Source: an archaeon
Lineage (GTDB): Archaea > Nanobdellota > Nanobdellia > Woesearchaeales > GW2011-AR9
Direction of reading: 5' to 3'
Assembly (NCBI GenBank): GCA_023265925.1
Contig: JAHFSD010000009.1
Coordinates: forward strand, 1-39,562
DNA length: 39,562 bases
Of the stretch, positions 15,780 to 24,281 are shown piece by piece. Positions within the stretch are counted from its first letter, which is position 1. The number at the start of each line of letters is the position of its first letter. The position numbers and the translations under genes are program-made. The notes under the pieces were generated by a model. It was not told the origin of the DNA. It did no database searches and was given only the letters and a program-made list of their open reading frames with translations.

Positions 15780-17249
15780 TTATGGAGTGCTCATTTCCTT
15801 CAGAGCTTTCAGCATCTGCTCGTACACAAACCCTTGATGCGCCCGGCTGGTGATGTCAACACGATCCACATCAAAGACCAGAAGAGGCCCTTGATGTAAT
15901 CCATAGCCAGTCACCACTTGAGGAAACGCTTCATATAACTTTGCCAACGGGCGCAAATCACGTTCCAACTGCCATCCGCCCTGCAGCTCTTCCGGCCGGC
16001 TGCGCTGCTGGATCCGCAGCCAGGATAATTCCGGACTTCCCTGTAACACAATCATCAGCCGGGAGGAAGGAGAATCCCGGTAGGCTCGCCGTGACTCAAT
16101 CTGCAGGTAGTCGTACTGGCTCTCCGTCAATAAGCCCTGCTGCCGGAACAGGGCATGAAATGCCGCGGGATCTTCCTCCGGCGTCCGGTCTTCTATACAG
16201 CTCTTTCCGGCAGCGACACTCTTTTTCCGCTGGCCCAGCCGCTTGCTCAGGAGATGTTTTTGCAGGTCGTAACAGTACCGGGGCTTATCCAGCAGGAAAT
16301 CATGAAGCAGTCTATCATCTATTTCATCGCTGTGGGCATCCAGTTCAAAATTGCCCTGAATTTGCAATCCGCGGGAAAGAATCCGCGCCCAGGCCGTCTT
16401 TCCCAGCCCAATATTTCCGGCGATGGTAATCACCATGCTGCTCTGCTGCAGGTAATCACGCAGCTGATCTTCCAGGCTGATGGATTCAATGACCGCTTCC
16501 GTGGGATTATAGGAAAGCCATTTTCCCAGCCGGGGCGTAAGCTTGGGAACACTTTTCCTCCTCCTGATTTCATCGGCGATCTGGACCAGCACTTCCCGCG
16601 TATAGCGTTTGTCCACCTGTTCAGGATGGCTTTCCATTTTCGTGGCATCAATTTCAATCACCGGGCAGGTAACGTGAGAACGAAAGAAATCTTCATAGAG
16701 GTTGTGGAGTGTTTCCAGATACGTGGAATCTTCCACCAGCCGTTCCTGCTCTTCCGGAAGGCCCCGCAGCTTAATGCGCTGCTGTAACACGGGAACGGGA
16801 GTTTTCAGATAGACATAGACGTCCGGCGAGGGTATAATCTTGGTCATTTCCCGGAAATTTTCCTCATAGACGGTAAACTCTAGCGGGGACATATGATCAA
16901 GAATGCGCTGTGCTTTCCCGAAGACGTGATAATCTTCCTGAATGGGGCGATCCACCAGCACGATGCCCGGCGTTTTGCTGACCAGGTGTTCCCGCCGCAG
17001 GCGGGCATTAAAGAAATTGATCTGGGCGAGAAACGCGGATGCTTTGGGGTCGCGATAGAATGCTTCCACTACACCTTTAGTCACTTCTTCTTTCAATGCC
17101 GTAATTTCTCGGGTGGCAGAAGGATTTTCATCAAGCAGGCCCAGCAGGATGTGGCGGAATTCTGGTGTACGTGCCTGCTGAATGAGCGTAGTCTTTCCTG
17201 AACCGATATTTCCGGAGACGCCAATGACTAAATCTGCTAAGCCACCCAT
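15780..17249 (-). CDS. Fused double deoxynucleoside kinase
   Basis: A 489-residue protein made of two deoxynucleoside-kinase-like domains in tandem. Domain 1 (about 1-225) has P-loop GVSGNIGSGKTT, DRPIQEDYHVF (substrate-binding DR-D motif) and an R-rich lid (VLQQRIKLRGLPEEQE). Domain 2 (about 270-489) has P-loop AGNIGLGKTAWAR and EDRTPEEDPAAFHALF. These enzymes phosphorylate deoxynucleosides for salvage. Normal members are single domains of about 200-230 residues acting as dimers; here two diverged copies are covalently joined. A GGGTGATC ribosome-binding site precedes ATG 17249. The gene is alone and ends 9 bases from the convergent PAP2 gene. Confidence 0.85.
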   Translation of the reverse strand: MGGLADLVIGVSGNIGSGKTTLIQQARTPEFRHILLGLLDENPSATREITALKEEVTKGVVEAFYRDPKASAFLAQINFFNARLRREHLVSKTPGIVLVDRPIQEDYHVFGKAQRILDHMSPLEFTVYEENFREMTKIIPSPDVYVYLKTPVPVLQQRIKLRGLPEEQERLVEDSTYLETLHNLYEDFFRSHVTCPVIEIDATKMESHPEQVDKRYTREVLVQIADEIRRRKSVPKLTPRLGKWLSYNPTEAVIESISLEDQLRDYLQQSSMVITIAGNIGLGKTAWARILSRGLQIQGNFELDAHSDEIDDRLLHDFLLDKPRYCYDLQKHLLSKRLGQRKKSVAAGKSCIEDRTPEEDPAAFHALFRQQGLLTESQYDYLQIESRRAYRDSPSSRLMIVLQGSPELSWLRIQQRSRPEELQGGWQLERDLRPLAKLYEAFPQVVTGYGLHQGPLLVFDVDRVDITSRAHQGFVYEQMLKALKEMSTP

Positions 17250-17411
17250 CTGATCACCCTTTTTGGACGGGGAAGGAAAAGGAAGGCATTAAAAAGATTA
17301 TGGTAAAGCAGTTTATAGGTTGGGATGGGTAGGTTGGAAGGAGAAAATAGACGCCATTTGTCTTCCGCAGAATACAAATCCATATAAACGTTCTTTTTCT
17401 TCATTGTTGCT

Positions 17412-18581
17412 ATGTCCGGCATAGAACAGACCAAACCTGGATCTCTCGATTCTGCCACCCAACAGCGGCTGGAACAGATTATCGAAAGGGTCCAATCACT
17501 TAAAGTAAAAATGGATTTTTATGCTTGGCTTGGAGATCAGGAAAGAGCGGAACAGTATCAGCAAGCCATTCGTGACCAGTGGCGTCAGAGTATCATTAAT
17601 CAACTTGAAGGTATTGCTGCTCAGCGCGACCAAATAAATCCAGGAAGAGTATCACTGCTTTTAATGGAAGTGGAACGAGAAAGGGTTACTCATCCGGCAA
17701 TTGAATTTGTTGCTCGCCAATGCTATGAACAATATATTCAGGAAGAAAATTTTTCTAAAGCTCTGGAGATTGCCAGGAAGCATCTTCACCTTCCGGAGGA
17801 AGTACTGCAACCACTGCGGGAAAAAAACTTCTAAAATCAGTTGGTAGGTGGTATCTGTCTTTCAAATACAGAGTATCAGGATCGGTTGCACCAGGCTGTA
17901 GAGCGATTGCCAGCTGAGACGATACAACGAATTGCCCAGCAGGCCTACGATGATCTTAATCTCCAGCTGCAAAATGACAAAGAGGCTAATAGAAATCTGT
18001 TCTACCAACAGATCTGCCTCGCCCAGAATTATAATCTCGATCGGGAGAAGGTGCGGGACCTGGTTCAAAAAGTTCTTGAACAAACTCCTGAAGATCCAGA
18101 CCAATATAATCTTTATAAGGTAGCCTGCGTTGCCCAGAAGTATGGTTTTGGCCGAGGGAAGGTGCTGGAACTCGTTCAAAAAATCCTATCTCCTGATTAC
18201 TCAGAACAACTTAAATTGATCTTGGCACCGGACTATTACCTGCTGGAAAAGTTAGTCGATAATCTGCAGGTGCCACTAGAGATGATTAGGCCTCATATCC
18301 TTACTGCCTTCCGCAAAATATCACCATCCTACTCTGATGAGGCTGACAAGATGCTCCAGCGGGGCTGGCTATCCCACGAACAGGCACAGGAAATCGTAAC
18401 CGATGAATACAAGCGGAACCTGCATGATGGTCATTTTGATTATGCACTGCAACTGCGGATGGGTTATGGTCCCTTTCTTGAAAGTCAGCCAGAATCGATT
18501 GACGACTTGCTGCTGATTCTAGATATTCTGCCCAAGACGGAAATTTGCCTGAATAGAGACCTACCTGAAGATCCGTTTTGA
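17412..18581 (+). pseudogene. Helical-repeat protein gene interrupted by an in-frame TAA
   Basis: Two open segments in the same frame (17412-17831 and 17835-18581) together match, end to end, the single intact protein encoded at 18640-19728. Shared blocks are TQQRLEQII/TRQRLEQIV, THPAIEFV/THPALELI, ARKHLHLPEEVLQPLREK/TEHLHLPETQLQEVREK and AQNYNLDREKV/AQEYNLGREKV. The only break is TAA at 17832-17834, which aligns with a Tyr in the paralogue, a one-base change from TAC/TAT. A TATA box (about 17378-17387) sits 25 bases before the ATG, so it is probably still transcribed. Recent nonsense mutation is the simplest reading; stop-codon read-through or a sequence error are alternatives. Function unknown. 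Confidence 0.75.
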
Positions 18582-18639
18582 TCCATTTCCACTGGCGTAA
18601 CTTTTTATACAAAACTTCATTCAACTAATCAACAAAACA

Positions 18640-19728
18640 CTAACCCTTCATCGTCTCCACTTCGATCTTCGTTAACAGGCGCAGGTCTTCCAAGCTCACT
18701 TTTTCTTGCCCAATATGTTCACAAAATTTCTCCCGAACTCCCAGTGCAGCATTAAAATATCCCTCTTCCAGACAACTAGAATAATATTCGTTCACTACTC
18801 CCACCACCTCGCCAGGTGTTAAGATGTTGCGGGCCAGAATTCGTGTTGAAATGGTATTGTTCAGCAGATTTTGGGAGAACAGCTCCCTCATCCGGGCATG
18901 AATGATTGCCGGAGGAAGATCAAAGGTATCAATCATCTTCTCCAGGAAGTCATAGGAAGGGGGCTTATAGCTCTCGAACTCGAAGCCTTTCGGAAGGGGA
19001 ACTTCTCCTTCCACCCTTGAATCGTAGAAAGAGAGGTACATCTTTAGAGGTTCGAGTACTTTTTCCCTTCCTAAATTGTACTCTTGTGCCAGCAGGGCTG
19101 CCTGGAAGAGATAGGAGAACCGGTCCTGCATCTTGGACCATTCAGAGAGAAGTTTAGGATAGACTTTTTCAGCGAGTTGCCGTTGGCGGGAGGGTAGTCC
19201 TCTTTCCGCTGACTCCTTGAGTCCAAGCATGTACTGGTCCATACTCTCGCCATTGAATATGATTCTCCCATCGACCATATATTCATAGAGCAGTTTTTCC
19301 CGCACCTCCTGAAGCTGCGTTTCGGGCAGATGCAGATGTTCCGTGCCAAGGTGAAGGGCCAGCCCATAAAATCCATCCGCCACGGCAATTTTGTACGTCT
19401 CCCGATAAATCAGTTCCAGTGCCGGGTGCGTTATTCCCTCTTCATCAATATTATCATGAAAACTTCGTAAATCAATAATCGAGATAGCGGGCTTTCTTTT
19501 TCGCAATTCTGCAGCGACTTTCTCAATGTGCTCAATGAGACCTTGCTGCTGCTCCTTCTGCCAGCGTTCTTGATACTGCCGGACTTTTTCCTCGCTTCCC
19601 ATTTGGACAAAGAATTTCTGTTTATCATAATCTGCCAGGGCAGTGCTTTCCACAATCTGCTCGAGACGTTGCCGTGTGGAGGCATCAAGAGTGGATTCAA
19701 CAGTTTTCGGTTGATCATCAGCTGCCAT
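18640..19728 (-). CDS. Helical-repeat protein of unknown function (intact paralogue)
   Basis: A 362-residue cytoplasmic protein made almost wholly of charged alpha helices, arranged in TPR-like pairs. Examples are GFYGLALHLGTEHLHLPE and GYFNAALGVREKFCEHIG, which share a GYF/GFY-x-x-AL pattern. The start at 19728 matches the start of the paralogue at 17412 and lies 23 bases from a TATA box (about 19751-19758); upstream in-frame codons fall inside or before the promoter. It faces its paralogue tail to tail, 58 bases apart. No catalytic motif is visible. A scaffold or binding role is likely from the fold only. Confidence 0.75.
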   Translation of the reverse strand: MAADDQPKTVESTLDASTRQRLEQIVESTALADYDKQKFFVQMGSEEKVRQYQERWQKEQQQGLIEHIEKVAAELRKRKPAISIIDLRSFHDNIDEEGITHPALELIYRETYKIAVADGFYGLALHLGTEHLHLPETQLQEVREKLLYEYMVDGRIIFNGESMDQYMLGLKESAERGLPSRQRQLAEKVYPKLLSEWSKMQDRFSYLFQAALLAQEYNLGREKVLEPLKMYLSFYDSRVEGEVPLPKGFEFESYKPPSYDFLEKMIDTFDLPPAIIHARMRELFSQNLLNNTISTRILARNILTPGEVVGVVNEYYSSCLEEGYFNAALGVREKFCEHIGQEKVSLEDLRLLTKIEVETMKG

Positions 19729-19825
19729 GAACGCTCTCAAGAGGAGCTGATTTAAATACTTTTGGGAAGTATCACCCCTCAAATTCAGGCAAATATTTAT
19801 ATAGAAAGCCCACTTTTCTTGCCCT

Positions 19826-19945
19826 ATGCCCCCAGATCAAGAAAAAGATTTATTTGAACTTCGGCCAGACTTAAAAGTAAAGTTAGAACAACTACGCCGG
19901 ATGATTAAAGAATTAGGTTTAATGGGCAAAGTAGAATTTAGTTAA
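19826..19945 (+). CDS. Very small acidic/basic protein, 39 residues
   Basis: MPPDQEKDLFELRPDLKVKL is followed by a basic helix and ends KVEFS. A good TATA box (TATTTATATA, about 19794-19803) lies 23 bases before the ATG, the same distance seen for other genes here, which supports a real leaderless gene. The helical, charged sequence would suit a small antitoxin or partner protein. It converges on the PIN-like gene and overlaps its stop by 4 bases. No family is recognised. Confidence 0.45.
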   Translation: MPPDQEKDLFELRPDLKVKLEQLRRMIKELGLMGKVEFS

Positions 19946-20424
19946 GGTCTGCTAATGATTAATCCGAATTCTCGTCTAATTCTGCTTCGGCAATTCTCGC
20001 TTAAAAGAATAGTGTCGGTAGTTACAAATCGCTGACACTGGTTGTTAACAGCACAGGAAAGATGAAGCGCATCATCATCGGTGATGGCATAGTCTAATTC
20101 CTGGATCTGCCTGATGAGTTGGTAGTCGCTGTTTTGAATTTTAGCGATGATGAGGCGATCTTGCCGCAGCAACTCCATGATTACATCCTCAAAGAAATCA
20201 AGAGCATTCTGGAGCAACACCGCCCTGATTGTGCCATCTTCTACCTTCTGACAAATCTTAGTAAAGAGGTTGGTAAATATTTCACCCATCAGGTATACTG
20301 TTAAGAGACCTTTGTTTCTTTGCTTATATCCAACCGTACGAATGTATTCCTGAAGTTCTCCGATACTTTCCTGGAAAAGAATCCCTAAAACAATGCAGGA
20401 GTCGATGCAATCATATTCACCCAT
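19942..20424 (-). CDS. PIN-domain-like nuclease, possible toxin
   Basis: A 160-residue protein with PIN-like acidic positions: YDCIDSCIVLGILF at the N-terminus (Asp followed by a hydrophobic strand), a Glu in the middle (YLMGEIFTNL) and AITDDDALHLSCA with VTTDTILL near the C-terminus, which matches the D-x-x-H/L-x-x-A and TxD pattern. PIN domains cut RNA with metal ions. ATG 20424 lies 22 bases from a TATA-like box (about 20446-20456). No clear antitoxin gene is on the same strand next to it; the tiny convergent gene at 19826 is the only neighbour. Toxin role is inference. Confidence 0.65.
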   Translation of the reverse strand: MGEYDCIDSCIVLGILFQESIGELQEYIRTVGYKQRNKGLLTVYLMGEIFTNLFTKICQKVEDGTIRAVLLQNALDFFEDVIMELLRQDRLIIAKIQNSDYQLIRQIQELDYAITDDDALHLSCAVNNQCQRFVTTDTILLSENCRSRIRREFGLIISRP

Positions 20425-20521
20425 AATCAAAAAGAGGTTTTCTACTGCTTAAATATGTTTGGGTAAATTTCACCCGTTTCTCAACAATATTTTTAAATCA
20501 CCACTCTTCTTCAGTATTTAT

Positions 20522-21982
20522 ATGCATTATACAATCTTGGATTGCTACACCGATGAAGCCTCCGGCTTAGGCGTTCCTCCTTATTTAGGCACCTATCCGC
20601 GCTATATTTACGGGCAATTGAAGACGGAAGGACATACTGTTTCCTATCTCACCATTGACGATCTACGTCTCTGGAAGAACTATGGGGGAGTACGGCGGGA
20701 ACCCACCGTCAAACAAAAAACGAATATTCTGGTATACAATACCACCAACAATAATGCCCGGGATATTCTGGCCAGAACTGACGTTCTTATCGTCATCATC
20801 GGCGTCCATGTGCCGGGGAAATATCTTACCGCTCTTCCGGGAACGCTGAGAGAAGTAATTCCGCTCCTCCGGGAGTTGCCGATGAAAAAGATTCTTACCG
20901 GCCCCGTCATTTTTGGCACGCAGTTAGAGGGGGGAAAACTGTTTGAGAATGCCGACCTTTCCCTATTTGATGAAATAAAAGATTTCACCCTGCCCTTCGA
21001 CAAACTGGATCAGTATGCCATCGCTGGTGCAGAAATCCTGACACAAATTCCTGATAAAAGAGTTATTGAAATCGAGACCAGCCGCGGCTGTAACGTCGGC
21101 AAGTGCAGTTTCTGCACCGAACCATTGAAAAGTAAATTTGTGAACCGCAGCAAAGATTCTGTTGTTCAGGAAGTAAAAGCATTTTATGGCCGGGGAGCAC
21201 GTTTTATCCGGTTGGGCAAGCAGGCAGATTTCTACTCTTCGGACCAGCCGATTGAAATGCTGCAGGAAATCCGAGAATCCTGCCCGGATTTGGAAATGCT
21301 GCATATTGATAACGTCAACCCCAATTTTGTGGTGCGTCCGGGAGGGGAAGAAATTACCAAAGCGATTGTCGAATACTGTACTTCTGGCAACATTGCCGCT
21401 TTTGGGATAGAAAGCTTTGATCCGGCGGTGGTGAAGGCAAATTTGCTGAATACTATGCCAGCAGTGGCAATGAAAGCAATCCAGATCATCAATAAGTATG
21501 GGGCCAAGAGAGGAGAGAACGGCATGCCCTGCTTCTTGCCAGGGATCAACATCATCTTTGGCTTGTTGAACGAAACCAAGGAAACGCACCAGAAAAACAT
21601 AGAAGCGCTTACCTACATCCTCCAGGATGGTTTATTGCTGCGTCGAATCAATATCCGGCAGGTGGCGATACTGCCCAACACCTATATTCATCAGCATGGC
21701 GGGCATAAATATCTGCTGAAGAACAAAAAGTATTACTGGAAGTGGCGAAATGAAATCCGGCAGACGATTGATAATCCGATGTTGGCAAGGATTTTGCCGA
21801 AAGGAACGATCATTAAAGACGTCTGGACCGAAATGTATGATGGCAAAACCACCTTCTGCCGGCAGATGGGGACCTATCCATTGGTGATTGGCATTAAAGG
21901 ACGATTGCCGCTGAAGCAGAAAATTTCCGTGAAAGTCACGGGGTATATGTTGAGGAGTGTGGTGGGCGAAGTGCTCTCTTAA
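20522..21982 (+). CDS. Radical SAM protein with N-terminal cobalamin-binding-like domain and TRAM-like tail
   Basis: A 486-residue protein. Residues 1-170 resemble the Rossmann-like B12-binding domain found before many radical SAM cores. The iron-sulfur motif lies at about 185-196 (SRGCNVGKCSFCTE, spacing Cx4Cx2C). The core continues to about 420, with the conserved GIESFDP and LPGINIIFGL. The last 60 residues look like a small beta-barrel TRAM-like RNA-binding domain. The family is related to archaeal MJ_0865-like proteins of unsettled function; tRNA or RNA modification is plausible. The start at 20522 lies 25 bases from an ATTTTTAAAT box. Its last 16 codons are repeated at 24224-24271. Confidence 0.85.
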   Translation: MHYTILDCYTDEASGLGVPPYLGTYPRYIYGQLKTEGHTVSYLTIDDLRLWKNYGGVRREPTVKQKTNILVYNTTNNNARDILARTDVLIVIIGVHVPGKYLTALPGTLREVIPLLRELPMKKILTGPVIFGTQLEGGKLFENADLSLFDEIKDFTLPFDKLDQYAIAGAEILTQIPDKRVIEIETSRGCNVGKCSFCTEPLKSKFVNRSKDSVVQEVKAFYGRGARFIRLGKQADFYSSDQPIEMLQEIRESCPDLEMLHIDNVNPNFVVRPGGEEITKAIVEYCTSGNIAAFGIESFDPAVVKANLLNTMPAVAMKAIQIINKYGAKRGENGMPCFLPGINIIFGLLNETKETHQKNIEALTYILQDGLLLRRINIRQVAILPNTYIHQHGGHKYLLKNKKYYWKWRNEIRQTIDNPMLARILPKGTIIKDVWTEMYDGKTTFCRQMGTYPLVIGIKGRLPLKQKISVKVTGYMLRSVVGEVLS

Positions 21983-22569
21983 AGTATCAATTCTTTTACT
22001 AGTGTTAAAAATTCTTCTGCTCTTCTTAGGGAGGTCTCTGCTTTTGCTTTTTCTGCAATCTTTCCGATTTCATAGGTAAATTCCCGTCGTTTGCTCAATT
22101 CGAACCTCACTTGTTCAACCTTCTCCCGCGCTTGTTGTTCTGCAATCTGCAACAATTCAGAAGCTTCTTCCCCGGCTTGCCGATATTGTTCCAGAAGATG
22201 TTTCGATAATTTCCGATCATTATCTAAAAAGTAGTATACCAGAGCATGGTAGGTAAGCATATGGATTCCTTGCTCTCCTTTGATTCGATGATTATACCTT
22301 GCCAACAAGGACGTGGCAGCATAAAACATCGAATAATAGGCGGCATTTATTGTCCACAGGTACCCTTCATAAGAGGAAGATAGTTGTAATTGTAGCTTTA
22401 ATTCAGGATTTAATGAAACGTTTACGATGAAATGCGCAGTTTCTAAGGCTTGATTTGCCTTGGCCAGGAAAAAATCCTGGTATTCGCGGCCGGCGGGAAG
22501 GATCAGGCCCTCTTTAATCAGTTGTTGTACTACTCTCCGCGATTCTCCAATTTCTTTATCTGTAATCAT
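21979..22569 (-). CDS. HEPN-domain protein of a HEPN/MNT toxin-antitoxin pair
   Basis: A 196-residue helical protein. The HEPN signature region is INAAYYSMFYAATSLLARYN followed by HRIKGEQGIHMLTYHALVYYF. HEPN proteins of this kind are ribonucleases or are neutralised by nucleotidyl transfer from their MNT partner. Its start overlaps the stop of the MNT gene by 4 bases (ATGA), showing translational coupling. A long C-terminal coiled-coil region (about 130-196) extends the usual 130-150-residue domain. The gene converges on the radical SAM gene and the two stop codons overlap. Confidence 0.85.
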   Translation of the reverse strand: MITDKEIGESRRVVQQLIKEGLILPAGREYQDFFLAKANQALETAHFIVNVSLNPELKLQLQLSSSYEGYLWTINAAYYSMFYAATSLLARYNHRIKGEQGIHMLTYHALVYYFLDNDRKLSKHLLEQYRQAGEEASELLQIAEQQAREKVEQVRFELSKRREFTYEIGKIAEKAKAETSLRRAEEFLTLVKELIL

Positions 22570-23165
22570 CGTGCCAGCAATCTGTAATAAAACTCTGCTC
22601 CGTATAATATCAGATGATTCTTCAGCACTTCCTTGCGGACATTTAAAGCTTTCTCCTTTCCCATTTCTCTAAAGCTCTCTTCGGTAATAACATTTATATC
22701 TACTGGATACCGTAACAAACGTAACCGGGCCGAGACTTCCCCTTCAAACTGCTCCCGGTTAACGTCATTTGGTACGATAAATAAAAGATCGATGTCGCTG
22801 TTCTTTCTGGCGGTTTCCGGCACTCTGCTTCCAAATAGCAGGGCGGTATAATACACTGTCGGCAAGTTTTTCAGTTCATTAATAATCACCTTTACTTCCG
22901 GGTGTTTTTTCTGAAAAGAAGCCGTACGTAAACTTTCCAGATAGGCATAGAGGGGGATTTTTTGAGAAAGAGCGAGAGAACAAACCGTACTATGCCCCCT
23001 TTTTTTAAGCAGGATTATTTCCTCCTTGGCGAGGCTGATGATTTCCTGATGAACCTGCCGGTAATTAATCGTCGTGGTCAGAGACACTTCCCGGATGGTA
23101 TACTCTCGGGTAGGATCTCTCAGCAACAGCAGGAGTAGCTGTTCTCTCACGTTCGTTAACACCAT
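22566..23165 (-). CDS. MNT-type minimal nucleotidyltransferase fused to a winged helix
   Basis: A 199-residue protein. Residues about 1-75 form a winged helix-turn-helix (YTIREVSLTTTINYRQVHQEI). Residues about 85-190 form a minimal nucleotidyltransferase with GSRVPETARKNSDIDLLFIV (GSx10DxD) and a third Asp in YPVDINVI, the full metal-binding triad. In HEPN/MNT systems this enzyme is the antitoxin: it transfers AMP or another nucleotide to the HEPN partner. The fused winged helix probably makes it an autoregulator. An inverted repeat lies directly before its start codon. Start ATG 23165 fits a leaderless transcript. Confidence 0.85.
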   Translation of the reverse strand: MVLTNVREQLLLLLLRDPTREYTIREVSLTTTINYRQVHQEIISLAKEEIILLKKRGHSTVCSLALSQKIPLYAYLESLRTASFQKKHPEVKVIINELKNLPTVYYTALLFGSRVPETARKNSDIDLLFIVPNDVNREQFEGEVSARLRLLRYPVDINVITEESFREMGKEKALNVRKEVLKNHLILYGAEFYYRLLAR

Positions 23166-23193
23166 AAGTAATAATGTTATTACTATAAGTAAT
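23165..23193 (-). promoter_or_regulatory. Probable operator and promoter of the HEPN/MNT operon
   Basis: Arms of 8 bases (23167-23174 and 23177-23184) form an inverted repeat with a 2-base centre, and a 9-base direct repeat (23165-23173, 23185-23193) overlaps it. The palindrome lies between the start codon and the TATA-like box (about 23192-23200). A protein bound here would block transcription; the MNT protein's winged helix is the obvious candidate. Confidence 0.6.
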
Positions 23194-23286
23194 ATTTAAA
23201 GTTTTGGGTTACCTGGGGAGGTTTGGTGTGTGTTTAACCCCTTCTAAGTAGAAATGCTTATAAGTGAGCTGAGTTGTTGCCCGACC

Positions 23287-24198
23287 ATGACATTAGACAC
23301 ACTCTTACAGGAATTAGGATTAACTGCGGATCAGGCTGCTGGTGTGCTGGCGGATGAATGGTTTCTTATCCGGAATGAGGCTACGTTACGGGAGAGGCTA
23401 GGTATTATGCAGGAAACCTATGGATGTACTCGACAACAGATCGGCGAGGTCATAGTAAAACATCCGCAATTTGCCAGCTATGATCACGCCCGCGTCATCA
23501 GGGAAGCAGTAAAAATTTATGGAACAGAAAATACAGAAAGGCTGAAGGAAGCAATACTAAAACATCCGCCATTTGCCAGCCTGGATCACACTCGTGTCAT
23601 CAGGGAAGCAACAGAAGTCTATGGGGCAGAAAATACAGAAAGGGTGGAGGAAGCAATACTAAAACATCCGCCATTTGCCGGCTTAGATCACACTCGCGTC
23701 ATCAGCGAAGCAGCAGAAGTCTATGAGACAGTAAACACAGGAAGAGTGAAAGAAGCGATATTAAAATTTCCTCAATTTGCCGACTTAGATCACACTCGCG
23801 TCATCAGGGAAGCGGTGGAAGTGTATGGGACAGTAAATATAGAACGAGTGAAAGAAGCGATATTGAAATTTCCGCCATTTGCTGGCTATGATCACGCTCG
23901 TGTTCTGCGCCAGGCAGCCCGCCTTGGCAGATTGGTGGGGCTCTTGCATGATCAATGCCTGGAACATACCCTACACAATCCAAGATTGGTAGGATATTCC
24001 GCGAAACGCCACCTTGCTGTCATCGATATCGGCCGATCACTGGTAAAAGAAGGCTATGATCCGGAAGAAATGCTGGAAGTGTATTTGGGCTGCTGCTCCT
24101 TCAGTCCTTACCTGCCCGGCAGGAAAAGGATCTCTCAGGCTGCTGGTCCGGAACCGCCACTGATGAAAGTAATGAGGAGGAGGCTGCGGAAGTTGTAG
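23287..24198 (+). CDS. Protein with tandem 34-residue helical repeats (mTERF-like appearance)
   Basis: A 303-residue protein. After an N-terminal helical part, residues about 75-220 hold four near-identical 34-residue repeats plus two diverged flanking ones, each with AILKHPPFA-x-x-DHxRVIREA and EVYG. The repeated Pro-Phe between two helices resembles mTERF motifs, which bind nucleic acid as helical superhelices; the match is by eye only. Variation is concentrated at the two residues before the conserved DH (SY, SL, GL, DL, GY). The C-terminal 80 residues are non-repetitive and end in a basic run. ATG 23287 lies 22 bases from a CTTATAAG box. The gene diverges from the HEPN/MNT operon. Confidence 0.7.
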   Translation: MTLDTLLQELGLTADQAAGVLADEWFLIRNEATLRERLGIMQETYGCTRQQIGEVIVKHPQFASYDHARVIREAVKIYGTENTERLKEAILKHPPFASLDHTRVIREATEVYGAENTERVEEAILKHPPFAGLDHTRVISEAAEVYETVNTGRVKEAILKFPQFADLDHTRVIREAVEVYGTVNIERVKEAILKFPPFAGYDHARVLRQAARLGRLVGLLHDQCLEHTLHNPRLVGYSAKRHLAVIDIGRSLVKEGYDPEEMLEVYLGCCSFSPYLPGRKRISQAAGPEPPLMKVMRRRLRKL

Positions 24199-24223
24199 GG
24201 CAGTGATAGGAAAAAAAATATTG

Positions 24224-24271
24224 GTGACCTGGTATATGCTGAGGAGTGTGGTGAGCGAAGTGCTCTCCTAA
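24224..24271 (+). pseudogene. Second copy of the last 16 codons of the radical SAM gene
   Basis: Aligns codon for codon with 21935-21982, including the stop. Four of the codon differences are silent and two change the residue (Gly to Trp, Gly to Ser). The fragment follows the 34-residue-repeat gene by 25 bases and has no start of its own. Like copy 1, it is directly followed by a convergent minus-strand gene. Confidence 0.85.
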
Positions 24272-24281
24272 TTTGCCGGGC

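Noticed and set aside
23500-23920. Periodic repeats considered as a CRISPR array
   Set aside because: The 102-bp period is in frame with a long ORF, the repeats are coding and there are no unique spacers.
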